Below are positions 47,350-57,635 of a stretch of 64,000 bases of DNA, piece after piece. A model generated the notes under the pieces. It saw nothing but the letters and a program-made list of their open reading frames with translations. It ran no database searches and was not told where the DNA came from. The stretch is from Poecilobothrus nobilitatus (Eukaryota > Arthropoda > Insecta > Diptera > Dolichopodidae): contig OX352772.1 of the NCBI GenBank assembly GCA_947095535.1, positions 34,677,445 through 34,741,444 on the forward strand. The letters run 5' to 3'. Numbering within the stretch: position 1 is the first letter of the stretch; the number at the start of each line of letters is the position of its first letter. The translations under genes were made by a program, and so were the position numbers.

Positions 47350-48145
47350 CATGGGGTTTCCTACAAAATCCCAATTCTCAAAATTCAAAAGCCACAAAAT
47401 CCAGATACTTTTTATTTTCAGAAATTCATAAAATCCAAATACTACATAATCTAAACACTAGTAATCCAAACACTAGTAATCCAAACACCACATAATTCTA
47501 ACATGACATAATCTTAACGCACATAGATCCAAATGTGATACTAGCTTTTGGTGGCGAAAGTCCCCACTAATCAGGGTTATACGCTTTTTTCCAGAATATT
47601 TATATATATGTGTATGTGAGATTCTGAATTAGGAGGGATTTTATAGGTGGATTCAAAATCAGGGCTATACGCTTTTTTCAGAATATTTATATATATGTGT
47701 ATGTGAGATTCTGTTTAGGAGGGATTTTAAAGTTGAATTCAAAATCAGAGTTATACGCTATTTTCCAGAATATTTTTATATATGTATATGTGAGATTATC
47801 AATTAGGAGATAGAGTTGATTTCAAAATCAGGGTTTAATGTAATGTAATCATTTGGAGAGGTTTGGGGCGGCATTCTTCACTATTTTAAATACCTTCTTA
47901 TTGTAATATATTATATGTAAAATAAATATTATTAATTAATTTTATTTATTTAATTATTTCAATATGCAATGTGGAATAATGTAGAAAAAACGCAGCTATT
48001 AAAAAACAGCCGGAAATTGTGATTTGGATTTTGAAGTATTTGGATTTTGTCGTGTTTGGATTTTGTGGTATTTGGATTTTGTCCGGCTTAGTTTCTGGGG
48101 TATTTGGATTTTGTGGTTTTGGGATTTTGAAGAGGGACCATACAT
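47350..48145. mobile_element. Repeat element with minisatellite arms in inverted orientation
   Basis: The left arm (47350-47500) is made of ACAAAATCCAAATAC-like words. The right arm (48010-48140) carries their reverse complements (GTATTTGGATTTTGT) at a period of about 16 bp. Between them is a separate 85-88 bp tandem array. The minus-strand frame at 47946-48161 (IPQNPNT repeats) is only the translation of the minisatellite. The same ACAAAATCCCAAA word also builds the inverted pair at 54524 and 56543. Confidence 0.65.
47571..47840. repeat. Tandem repeat, 83-88 bp, about 3 units
   Basis: TCAGGGTTATACGCT or variants start at 47571, 47659, 47745 and (partial) 47828. Units contain CCAGAATATTTATATATATG, GTGAGATTCTG and TTAGGAGGGATTTTA. 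Confidence 0.88.
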
Positions 48146-49420
48146 GTTGTTTAATAATCATTAGTTAATTTTGTTACCTCGAGCTAAAACTTTATCATAT
48201 TTTTTTCCAACTACCATATGTTAGATGCAAAAGTTAAATTATTTAGGTTCAAGTAATTTAACTATATATGCGGATTAACTCCACTTTACATGTATATTTT
48301 AAAATTTGAAATGAAAAACTGTTAGTTTTTTATATTTAATATTTTTCAGTATATATTGTTAATGCATGTAGATATTCCTCCAATATAAAATAAAATAAGG
48401 GTAACTTAAAGCAATAATTTAACCTCTTTGAGGTAATGACAATCAAATAACTTTCTCCATAATGTATTTCTATTATTATGCATAGTTATTTCGATTATAG
48501 ATTGTTTTAACTCAGTTACAGGATAAAAGAAAAGAAGAAATGGATAAATTGCGATGGAAAAATTTTTTTCATACAAATATGCACATATTATATTAGTATA
48601 AAAACATTTTCTCCCGCCAAAATTTTGCCATTTTTTCTTTTCTCTCTTATTCAATATTAAATTTTAAATTAAATAGTTTTAATTTCTTTATTAGGTCAAT
48701 TTATGTTCAAATAATTCTTTAGGGATCTAAATTGTCATTTGAAGAATATTTTAGCATTATGACTTCTTAAAATATGCAAAATTAAATTCTATTAAAATAT
48801 CATTTGTCATAGCATTTTGCCTACAATAAGAATTTTAATTTAACAGAATATGTCTATAATCATTTTAATTATATTATCAAAAGTTTAAGATTTCAAATTT
48901 CAATAATTTTAAATATATTATGTAGTAATATTATAAAATAGATAAATTGACATATATATATATATATTATACTTAAACATATATGTTCATGTAATTTTAA
49001 AATCTATAATGATAAATAAGCAACATTTAGAAATTAAATTTCTGATAAATAAATTCCAAAAATTGTGTTATGTTTAGATTTTCAAAAATTTTATTAAAAT
49101 AAAATTATATTTTAATTAAATTTTGAAAACTTAATAATATAATCATGTTATTGATTGGAATGTAGGTATATTATTTTATTATCCTAATATATTTTGTAGA
49201 TAGCAATAAATCGTTTTTGACTTAATTATAAAATTTAATAAGATATAAAATGTTGTCACATATTATGATAGATTGATAGATACATTTTCAAATATATAAT
49301 GACATAGAAAATGCATTGTTCATAAATTTCTGATGAAAATAAAATCATAATTTTAAATTATATCAATAAGAATTTTTAAATAAAAATGACAAAGAGTGTA
49401 ACGTTGACTGTGTAAGAATA
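48146..49420. other. AT-rich, no gene seen
   Basis: Short open frames only (for example 48406-48654 on the minus strand), none with a recognisable motif. Confidence 0.45.
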
Positions 49421-49860
49421 TAATATGTCCGGTTTCCATAAAATGTAATCATACTTTAAAACTTTTCCGATATCTAATCTGACAATTAAGTACAAAGATA
49501 TATTTATACTTGACAGCAATAGTTATATGTGTAGCAACTTCAACTCTTTGCACTTAGACCAATCAAATATTACAGTAAGTCTGACAAAATTTTTAATGCG
49601 CAATTTAATTAACCGTATAGCTTATAACTTGTTCAATTTCAATAACAATGATAGCGTTTATGTTAAAAAGATATGGGGGGAGGGAGGGCCATTTTTCAGA
49701 ATCCGAACTGTTTTATTTTTTTCTGAGTTATTCTGAGGACGGCCGAGCTGTATAGCTATTACATACGTAATGGCCTGAGAACGACCGAGCCGAATATAGG
49801 TGTTTACATACGTAAACCTATTCAAATTTATTATATCTTTAAAACTACACGGGTATAATA
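49421..49860 (-). repeat. Possible decayed D-type copy
   Basis: TCCGGTTTCCATAAAATGTA, TTAGACCAATCAAATATT and a terminal ACACGGGTATAATAAG loosely follow the D layout. Near the right end, GTTTACATACGTAAAC is a small palindrome, and ACATACGTAA occurs twice. Similarity is thin. Confidence 0.3.
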
Positions 49861-50069
49861 AGTATATCTACTGTTAAAACCAATTATTTATTTTAGATTT
49901 AGATTTAGAAAGATTTTATTTATAACAGTAAATATTATAAACGAATTTAATAGCTCATTTTCCTCTCGGATGTGGGCCAGTTCTTTATTTTTTTTTACTT
50001 GTAATTTAATTAAAATTAAATTAAAATTAAAGACTAAACAAAAAAGTCAGAATCTAAAATATGAAGCCG

Positions 50070-50410
50070 TTCGGCTTATTATAGTACTTCTCTAACAAAG
50101 GTTAAGCATCCATTCATTTACAAGAGCAGGATAACCACAGAACAAATGATTCATTGATTTCATATTTTTCTTTATTTAAACAGCTTCTGAAGAAATCCAT
50201 CATGCCTATCGCACAGTGCAAGCACTTTGTTATCACATCCTTTATGATGTGAATAGGTCTCCCCTTTTATTTCACCAGAAGCAGTCTGAATGCAAAAGTT
50301 TTGAAGACTTATTTTTGTCTAATCTGCTTCTGAAAAAATCCATAATTCCTGCCGGACAGTCCAGTGCCTCATTATTTTATCTGTTGTGATAAGATCTCTC
50401 ATAAAATAAT
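50070..50410 (-). repeat. About 145-bp direct duplication with a shared peptide pattern
   Basis: GCTTCTGAAGAAATCCATCA (50182) and GCTTCTGAAAAAATCCATAA (50327) begin two related units about 145 bp apart. On the minus strand both read the same way: ALDCPAGIMDFFRSRLDKNK and CLHCAIGMMDFFRSCLNKEK, with pattern L.C..G.MDFFRS.L.K. Differences between them are largely compatible with a kept reading frame. The second continues about 17 codons (SFVLWLSCSCK) to a stop. Stops lie upstream of both, so each would be a short exon or a relic. I do not recognise the family. It might be a piece of a mobile element. Confidence 0.5.
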
Positions 50411-51860
50411 TATTCTCCTTTTATTGTACATTTGCATAGATTAAGACAAATCCAATCAAAATTAATAATTATTTTTGAAAAGAAGTGAAGAAAATATTTT
50501 TGATTAATTAAAAAGCAGATTTTAAATGTTGCAAAAAGAAAGAAGTGAATTTACACATTTTTAACATAAATTTTCTCATAATTGCTAAGAACAGATAGAT
50601 AGACTCCTTTACTAGCATAATTTACTTCATTATTTTGTATTCTGTTGCAACATGCAATATCTTTTTCAACACTTATTGCAAGACACTCTGTGCATAATTA
50701 TAACAAGTTCATTTTAATGAAGTAATAATCATATGAATGAAATGTTTTGATAATTTGACAGTTTATACCATTACTTTATAACTTTAATATGAAGCTTCTA
50801 TTTAATGTCCTTGATACACATAATTTTGCAATTTGAATTAATTTTCTCGTTACAGTAAGAGTATTCATTTATTTTTGTGTTTTTTTTTGTTAAGCCTCTG
50901 GTAAATTTAACCGTAGGAGAATTTTTTTTTTTTTTTTACAAATTAGTCCCCCCAGAAGCCTAAAGGTAATATTTATTTCTTACCTAATAAACTTGTAAAT
51001 GAAAAAAAAAAAAATTTTATTTTCTTTTATTTTTGATCGAATTTTGATTGTACAAAATTCATAAATTTTTATATATGTACATACATTAAAATTTTAATCT
51101 AAAGACATATTTATATTAAATATAGCTATACAATTATGTGTATGTATTCTTGTGTACTAAATTATAAGTTTGTTTGTGTGTTTACATGTAAGTCTGTATT
51201 TTACTTTGATTGCAGAAAGAAAAAAAGAAAAATACATATTCTAATAAATTTATCCTTAAGGATAATAGATAGGCGTATCTACTTAAAAGATCAAATAAAG
51301 GATATATACAAGAATCTACACTATAAGTATATATACGAGAATTTTAAGATATATTGTAATGTAAATATTATTACGAATTATTTTTTTTTTTGGAATTTTG
51401 TATTTTTAAATATTTATTTTAAATAATAGATTTTCACTTTTTAATCTTCAAGTTTTTTTTTTTTACAACAACTAAATAAAGTGTATGAAAGAACAAAAAT
51501 TATTTACTGGTTCAATTGATGATAATGTAGTTTTTTAAAAAAATATATTTTAAGGTTAAGAAGTCTTTTAAGAAGACTTTTAATATTAAAACCAAATTAT
51601 TTTTAATTATACTTATAGGATTAATTTTATTTTAAAATTAAATATTTACAATAACAAATAAATTTACTTGTTTTATTTAAATTTGTCTTTGTTTAAAAGT
51701 TTTTTTTAATATAAAATCCAAAATTTCTATTTATTTATTTATTTATATTAATATTACATACATAAATGTAATGCAATATTATTGAACCATCGGCTACCAA
51801 GGCCATTATAGGTTTTTTTTTTTATACTATTATTATATACTATATATTTACATTATATTT
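50411..51860. other. AT-rich, no gene seen
   Basis: Homopolymers and an ATTT run near 51731-51749. The 96-codon plus-strand frame at 51136-51426 is lysine/isoleucine/tyrosine-rich and has no motif. Confidence 0.45.
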
Positions 51861-51973
51861 GGTCGTAAGGGAGGTATGTATAAAGAAAAAACACTTACGA
51901 CCTGTGCGGGGATCGAACCCACACTCCTTCGGTTAATACGCCACACGCCTACTCACTAGGCTACCGAAGCCCC
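51861..51973 (-). mobile_element. tRNA-derived SINE, diverged subfamily of S
   Basis: On the minus strand: GGGGCTTCGGTAGCCTAGTG, AGTAGGCGTG, ACCGAAGGAGTGTGGGTTCG, ATCCCCGCAC and GGTCGTAAG. The B box GGTTCGATCCC is perfect and the A-box region good. After GTCGTAAG it has a short spacer and CTTACGACC in place of the long family tail, so it is either a shorter subfamily or a 3'-truncated copy. Confidence 0.82.
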
Positions 51974-52290
51974 TCCACAATTTCTGTTTCAATGAACTTA
52001 CTCGAAAATATTGCATACTTTTAGGGATTATATTTAGAATTGTACCAAAAAAACATGAAACATTGGAATATAAATTTTATTATAATTTGTAATAAAAATA
52101 CTATAATATAATAGACAAAATAATTTCGTTATATAGTAAAAATACTATTATAAGAGCAAATAAGAATAAGAATAAATTACATTGCACTTACCAAAAATTG
52201 TAACTAGAAAGTTAAATTTAAAATCTAAATTCTTTTCAATATAATGGGTAACAAAAAAACTTTAAATGATGGCAAATAGAAAAATAATAA
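51974..52290. other. AT-rich, no feature seen
   Basis: Spacer between two SINE copies of the same orientation. Nothing recognised. Confidence 0.45.
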
Positions 52291-52480
52291 TTTTTTTTTT
52301 ATTGCATTTCTCTGCCACATGAATGTGAACAGGAATTTACACAGTCTTTCCTGTTCAGGCGTGGCTGTAAATGTCGCAAGGGAGAATAACTCTTACGACG
52401 TGTGTGGGACTCGAACCCACACTCCCTCGGTGTTTTTAACGTATTTTATACGCTCTTACCCACTAGGCCACCGAGGCCCC
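52291..52480 (-). mobile_element. tRNA-derived SINE (family S), full-length copy
   Basis: Minus strand: GGGGCCTCGGTGGCCTAGTG, GGTAAGAGCG, a hairpin-like AGCGTATAAAATACG, CACCGAGGGAGTGTGGG, TTCGAGTCCCACACACG, GTCGTAAGAG, CACGCCTGAACAGGAAAG, CACATTCATGTGGCAGAG and a poly(A) tail. A short ATAATAAT on both sides may be the target duplication. Confidence 0.94.
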
Positions 52481-52909
52481 ATAATAATATAATGTTAGAA
52501 TTAAACTCGAAACTTAAAAGGTTTAAAAATTTTATTATATTTTGTTTTCTAAATTTTTGGTTCAGAAAATAATCTTAAAGAATTTTTTATTTATTTGTAA
52601 AATACGGAACATATTAAAACAAAACGTAAGATCTGTTGAGGAAGATGGTTATACGAACAATAAGTAACTTTAGAGAAAATAAAGTAAGTCCTTTTATTTA
52701 GTATCACTGTGTCATTCAGCATTTTAAAGTAAAACGTTTTTTTTAGCATCACAAATAGATATTAAACATTTAATATGATTTTTTCTGTAAAACAAAGCAA
52801 CATTATTATATCACAGTCACGTCTTTAAATAAAGCGTTTTTAATTGCTTATTTCATTTAATAGAAATTACTTCATTAAATAATATATAATCATCTTCAAT
52901 TTACTATAA
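52481..52909. other. AT-rich, no feature seen
   Basis: Nothing recognised. Confidence 0.45.
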
Positions 52910-53020
52910 TCTGATTCGTGGCCAATTAGTTAAACAGCTAACATAAAATACCTCTCATTTTGAAAGCGTCAGTTGCAGAGTATTGGATTTAAACTGGAGT
53001 CAGATCATATAAAATAAGTA
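52910..53020 (+). mobile_element. Short tRNA-derived SINE, family T (decayed)
   Basis: GTGGCCAATTAGTTAAACAG resembles an A-box region and GGATTTAAACTGGAGTCAG a decayed B box plus the GAGTCA word seen at 10816. It ends ATATAAAATAAGTAG. Weaker than the other two copies. Confidence 0.55.
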
Positions 53021-54502
53021 GTAATTTAAAATTGTGTATCGCAAAATAATAATAATAATGATAATAGTACAGTATTTCAATACAAATAATAATAGCTGCT
53101 ACAGTGGAGTTATGTTTAGTTATTACCTCGTGCACGAAAGTGCTATATGCTAGTACAAGTAATTGACCGAAGACTTCATCTCTGTAGCAGTAATAATTAT
53201 TATTAAAAGTACAGTGAAGCTTTTCTTTCTCATTCGTTCATCTTCAGTCATTTGTTCATTCAGGAAGGTGTTATACATAATATTGTATGTTCTAAGTGTT
53301 CAATGCTCCCTCAATGTTCCCTACGCTTTGATGTTCCCTCATCAGAAGTTGGGTTTTATTCGTAAAAATTAGGTACTGCTAAGGTTATCTGTGAGAGATT
53401 TCCACCTAACTTCGGAAAATAAAAATACTGCAGATTCACTATATTATATGTTATACTCTGCTTAGATTAATCCAATAAAGTTAGATTTTCAATTAGTCTC
53501 CGTTAGCTTAGCATTCTAAAAGAGAAAAAAAAAATTTAATCAAATCTATAAAAATTTAATATTTAAAAACAAATGTCCTTCTCGCCGAACAACTAAATAT
53601 TTTAATTTGATCGTTACTTTTAAAATAATTCAGAATTTTTAAATAATAGAATAAGCTTTAAAAAAAAATAAAAAATTAATATCCTTCATTTCCCCTACAG
53701 TAGGTTCCCAAAAGTTATTTTTTTTTATTTTCTTCTTTTTTTCTTTATTTTTTATTTTTATATAAAAAAAGGATATTTTAGCTTGTTGAATATTATTCTA
53801 TTATTAAATTTATTTTATATACAGAAAAAAATTTACTACATTAAAATATTCCAGTGTAGTTGTATTAGTGTTTATATACTGTTGTATGTATATACATATT
53901 ATTTCTAGATTATTATAATAAGATAATACATTTATGTGATATGTATGGAATTTTGAATTTCAACAAGTGCTAAAGCAACAGTCAAAATAAAGCAACAGGC
54001 AAAAGCAACAGGCGAAAAGCAACAGGCAAATAAATCCTCTTTTAAAGAATATACAGACATTTATACAAAATTAGTGGTTCTTCGTTTTTATTATGTTTTT
54101 TTTCTCTTTTTTTGTCCCTTTGTATACATATTAAATATTTATATAAAGATGTTTTCTTTTTTTAGTTTTTATATTGGTAGAGTGGGAAATAGGGGAAAAT
54201 GAACGTCATCAGTAATAGGAGAATTTTTATTTTTGGCTTATTTTTTTTTATATTTTTCTTTAGTTTTTACAATATTCGTTTTATATAAAAGTATTATGAT
54301 TGCATTTAATACATTACATGTATATGATTGTATTTTTAACATTAAATATTAGTATTGAATGTCTTAAAGATTTAAAATTTATATATTTTTTTTTAAATAA
54401 AAGAAGAAAAATGTATAACTTAATCTATAAAATCTTAATCTTAAAAACTTTTAATGCAATCCTATATGCTATTTAGTGCCGATCTTATATTAATAATTTT
54501 AT
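53021..54502. other. AT-rich, no gene seen
   Basis: A 69-codon plus-strand frame (53163-53372) lies in a slightly less AT-rich patch and has no motif I recognise. A small minisatellite is listed separately. Confidence 0.4.
53972..54028. repeat. AAGCAACAGGC minisatellite, 4 units
   Basis: AAGCAACAGKC occurs four times (53972, 53990, 54003, 54017) at spacings of 13-18 bp. Confidence 0.85.
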
Positions 54503-54523
54503 AAAAATTTATTAATTTCTAAG

Positions 54524-54747
54524 TTCTGAAAATTTCAGTTACAAAATACCGAAAATTTAAAAAATTTCAAATCGTAATCCCAAATTTTCAAATCGCGAAA
54601 TTACAAAATCCCAAAACACAGAATCCTAAAATTGGAAATTTTTGAAAGAAAAGAAAATAATAAATGCGAAAATTATTATTGATAGAAATAGTCAACGTTT
54701 TGTTGTTGTTATTGTGTTTGTAAGGAAATAATTGGAAGATTCAAAAA
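54524..54747 (+). repeat. Left member of a near-identical 224-bp inverted pair
   Basis: Begins TTCTGAAAATTTCAGTTAC and ends GGAAGATTCAAAA. It contains ACAAAATCCCAAAACACAG and CGTTTTGTTGTTGTTATTG. By eye only about two positions differ from the reverse complement of 56543-56766. A 24-bp direct repeat (54503-54526 and 54743-54766, containing TTATTAATTTCTAAGTTC) brackets it, as if it had inserted here as a unit. Confidence 0.9.
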
Positions 54748-54844
54748 TTTATTAATTTCTAAGTTCAGATTTAAATATTCAAGATTTTATTTTTTCTTTT
54801 TATATTTATACTGTTATCTTTGAATAGGTATAGAATTTTAAATT

Positions 54845-55645
54845 TCAGAAATAATATATATTTTCTTCTTCTTTTGCAGCTACATCTCATTAATCTCTAT
54901 CTTGAGCTACATTTGTCCAGTTTTATACAACTAATTTTTTTAAGACATCTTATAGATTGTTTATCCCCTCATGCGTGGTCAACCTCTTTCTCTATTTTCT
55001 CTACTCGTTTGTTTTTGTTTGCAGCTTTCTGTCATTCGTATTAGATGGCTTGTCCATCTCAGCCTTTGTAATTTTATTCCCTCATTATTACGTCATTTTT
55101 CTTTCCAACATTTTCAGTTCAATTTCAACCTTTTGCGTCATTAAGTTTCGCAGCCATATGTCATTATAGGTCCTATCACAGTTTTCTATACTCTTATTTT
55201 ACGGTTTCTCGAAAATATCTTTGGCTGTAATATTTTTTTTATGCACATAATAGCATATATTTCCTGCTTAAATTTTTTCTTGAATGCATAAGTGCGTATT
55301 ATTGTTATTGAGTAGCATTACACCCAGATACTTAAATTGTGTGACGGCTTCAAAGTTATATTTACCAATTGTATTCCTTGTACTTTCATTTCTAGACATT
55401 CTTAAATACTTTGTTTTGTTTTCGTTAATTCTAAGACTTATTCTCGAAGTCTCTTCTTCTATGGGGACAAATGTTTCAGATATAGTTCTATAATTCCTTG
55501 ACACAATAGCTATTTCATCCGCATCCGCATACGAGAGATGCGATTTTTTCAATATATTTCCCCTTTATCCAAACGTGCTATGGCATAATGTTGAACCAGG
55601 TTGAAGATAGTGGCTGAAAAGGTGTACCCTTGTCTAATCGTATAT
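54845..55645 (-). pseudogene. RTE-like reverse transcriptase relic (second half)
   Basis: On the minus strand the order is RQGYTFSATIFNLV (for RQGD.LS..LFNL), then HLSYADADEIAIVSRN, RINENKTKYLRMSR, YNFEAVTQFKYLGVML, then in another frame KTVIGPIMTYGCET, LRWTSHLIRM, and finally GRPRMRG-like and QDRD.W-like remnants near 54850-54930. This is the block order of insect RTE-type polymerases from the catalytic box to the C-terminus. The catalytic YADD is broken by an in-frame GCGGAT duplication (55524-55535 region), giving YADADE. Several stops and frameshifts follow. It is an old, 5'-truncated copy. Plus-strand frames here are shadows. Confidence 0.88.
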
Positions 55646-56542
55646 TACTATTAGAATATATTACTATTACTATATAGAAAAAGTTGAAGAAATTAACAGG
55701 TTTTTAGTAATTCTCAAAAAAGTTTAAATAAAAGTTTAAATTTCTTAACAGAGAAGGTATGATTTTATGGTATTGATATTGGCAAGTAACATAAGATCAA
55801 TATAATCAAAGAAAATTAAATATTTTTTTTTATATTAATAAATTTTATTTCAACATTTTTTTTGATTACCAACCAACTTTTGATTAACTAATTTTTCGAT
55901 AAATACCTTAAAAACCCAGCGTTCTTTTAACCCTAACAATCCATATCCATAACTTTGTCATAATGAATTTCTTTCTTTTTGCTTTTATTAAAATTTTTAT
56001 ATATTTATCTGTCAAGTAGAATAAATTCTATTTTCTGGGTAATAGTACCAATATAATTAATACTTTCACAAAATTTAAAAAAATTAAAGAAATGTAGCTG
56101 TATGAGTTCAAATATATAAGTTTTCTTCGGAATTTTATCCACTCAAATTCTGACGTGTATAGAGTATGGACGTGTATAGAGCACTTGACCTAAACTCACA
56201 TCGCAAATATCCACTTTGACCAATATCACTTGGCAAAAAACAATATCAAATTTTTACTTTAAGACATCCTTTTGGCAAAATAACTTAAAATAACATAAGT
56301 ATTATACATATACGGGACATTAAGTTTTTTTTTTTTTACAGGAACACATATTCTGTAAAAGGAGGAAAACTAGAATTAGCTATGAAGTCTATTAACTATT
56401 AACTATTTGATTAACTATAAAGTCCCTCCAAACTATTTTTCTTACATGCATATTTTAACATCAAATAATTTAAAATAATTAAGCACCCAAAATTGCCAAC
56501 CCTCGCTAAACTAAATGTTGAAACTCTGATTTTGTAACCAAC
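55646..56542. other. AT-rich, no feature seen
   Basis: Spacer enclosed by the inverted pair. GACGTGTATAGAGTATG / GACGTGTATAGAGCAC is a small direct repeat near 56152-56180. Confidence 0.45.
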
Positions 56543-56766
56543 TTTTGAATCTTCCAATTATTTCCTTACAAACACAATAACAACAACAAAACGTTGACTA
56601 TTTCTATCAATAATAATTTTCGCATTTATTATTTTCTTTTCTTTCAAAAATTTCCAATTTTAGGATTCTGTGTTTTGGGGTTTTGTAATTTCGCGATTTG
56701 GAAATTTGGGATTACGATTTGAAATTTTTTAAATTTTCGGTATTTTGTAACTGAAATTTTCAGAAA
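56543..56766 (-). repeat. Right member of the near-identical 224-bp inverted pair
   Basis: Reverse complement of 54524-54747, with TTTCCAAATCGCG for TTTTCAAATCGCG and ACCCCAAAAC for ATCCCAAAAC as the differences I noticed. Unlike the left member it has no flanking direct repeat that I can see. Confidence 0.9.
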
Positions 56767-56800
56767 TGGGATTTATATATGGGATCCAAATATTTATCTA

Positions 56801-56987
56801 AAGGAACCTCGGTGGCCTAGTTTGTAAGAGCGTATAAAATACGCTGTAAATACTGAGGATGTGTGGGTTCGAATCCCACACACGCCGTAAGAGTTATTCC
56901 CCCTTACGACATTTACAGCCACGCCTGAACAGGAAAGGCTGTGTCCTGTTCACATTTATGTGGCAGAGAAATGCATTAAAAAAAAAC
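56801..56987 (+). mobile_element. tRNA-derived SINE (family S) with perfect 12-bp target-site duplication
   Basis: AATATTTATCTA flanks it at 56789-56800 and 56988-56999. The body has GGCCTAGTTTGTAAGAGCG, AGCGTATAAAATACGCT, GGGTTCGAATCCC (perfect B box), GTCGTAAG-like CGCCGTAAGAG, CCCTTACGAC, CACGCCTGAACAGGAAAG, then GCTGTGTCCTGTTCACA, which lacks the AATTT seen in other copies. A poly(A) tail ends it. Confidence 0.96.
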
Positions 56988-56999
56988 AATATTTATCTA

Positions 57000-57635
57000 G
57001 TTATTAAAAAAATTTAATTATTGAGAAACCTAAGATTTCCCAAATTTTTCACCGTTTTCCAGGAAAACTTTGTTTAGATAAATTGATTTAAAAAAATTTC
57101 TAGAATTACAGAAGAGAATAAAAATCGGAAAATTTGCAAATACATACTATTATAACTTTTATCAACCATTTCGTTGAATAGGAATTTTTTATTTTTTGAT
57201 ATTTTTTGAGTATTTGAGAATTGTAATTTATTAAGTGAGAAATTTGCTAATTGTTTTTTTTTTTTGCATTTCGAGTTTTTTGATACATGAATTTAGGCAA
57301 AATAGATGTTTTTTATCTGATTTTTGCCAAGTGTTATGACCCCATCATTTACAATACTGTTTAATTAATATTTAATTTATTCTTCAAAATATCAATTACA
57401 AATTAAACATTTTTAATACCAAATACGATATATGAGATATAGAAATCGTGGCTCTTCTAATAAGATAAAAAAAATAAAAATTAACATTAGTTTAAAATAC
57501 AATTAAAAATAAAAAAAATTGTAATTCAGAAAAATTATTCCAGTTGCGAAATTCTACATTTGTAACAAATTATCAAATTCCACTTCTTATTTATAAAACA
57601 AGTAAATGTAACAGTAAGTCGACGCAACCGACATA
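57000..57635. other. AT-rich, no feature seen
   Basis: Nothing recognised. Confidence 0.45.

Noticed and set aside
56801..56880. Functional tRNA gene
   Set aside because: The tRNA-like part has no pairable acceptor stem and is joined to a shared tail with poly(A) and a target duplication; it is a SINE. The same holds for 6568, 29009, 51861, 52291 and 59291.
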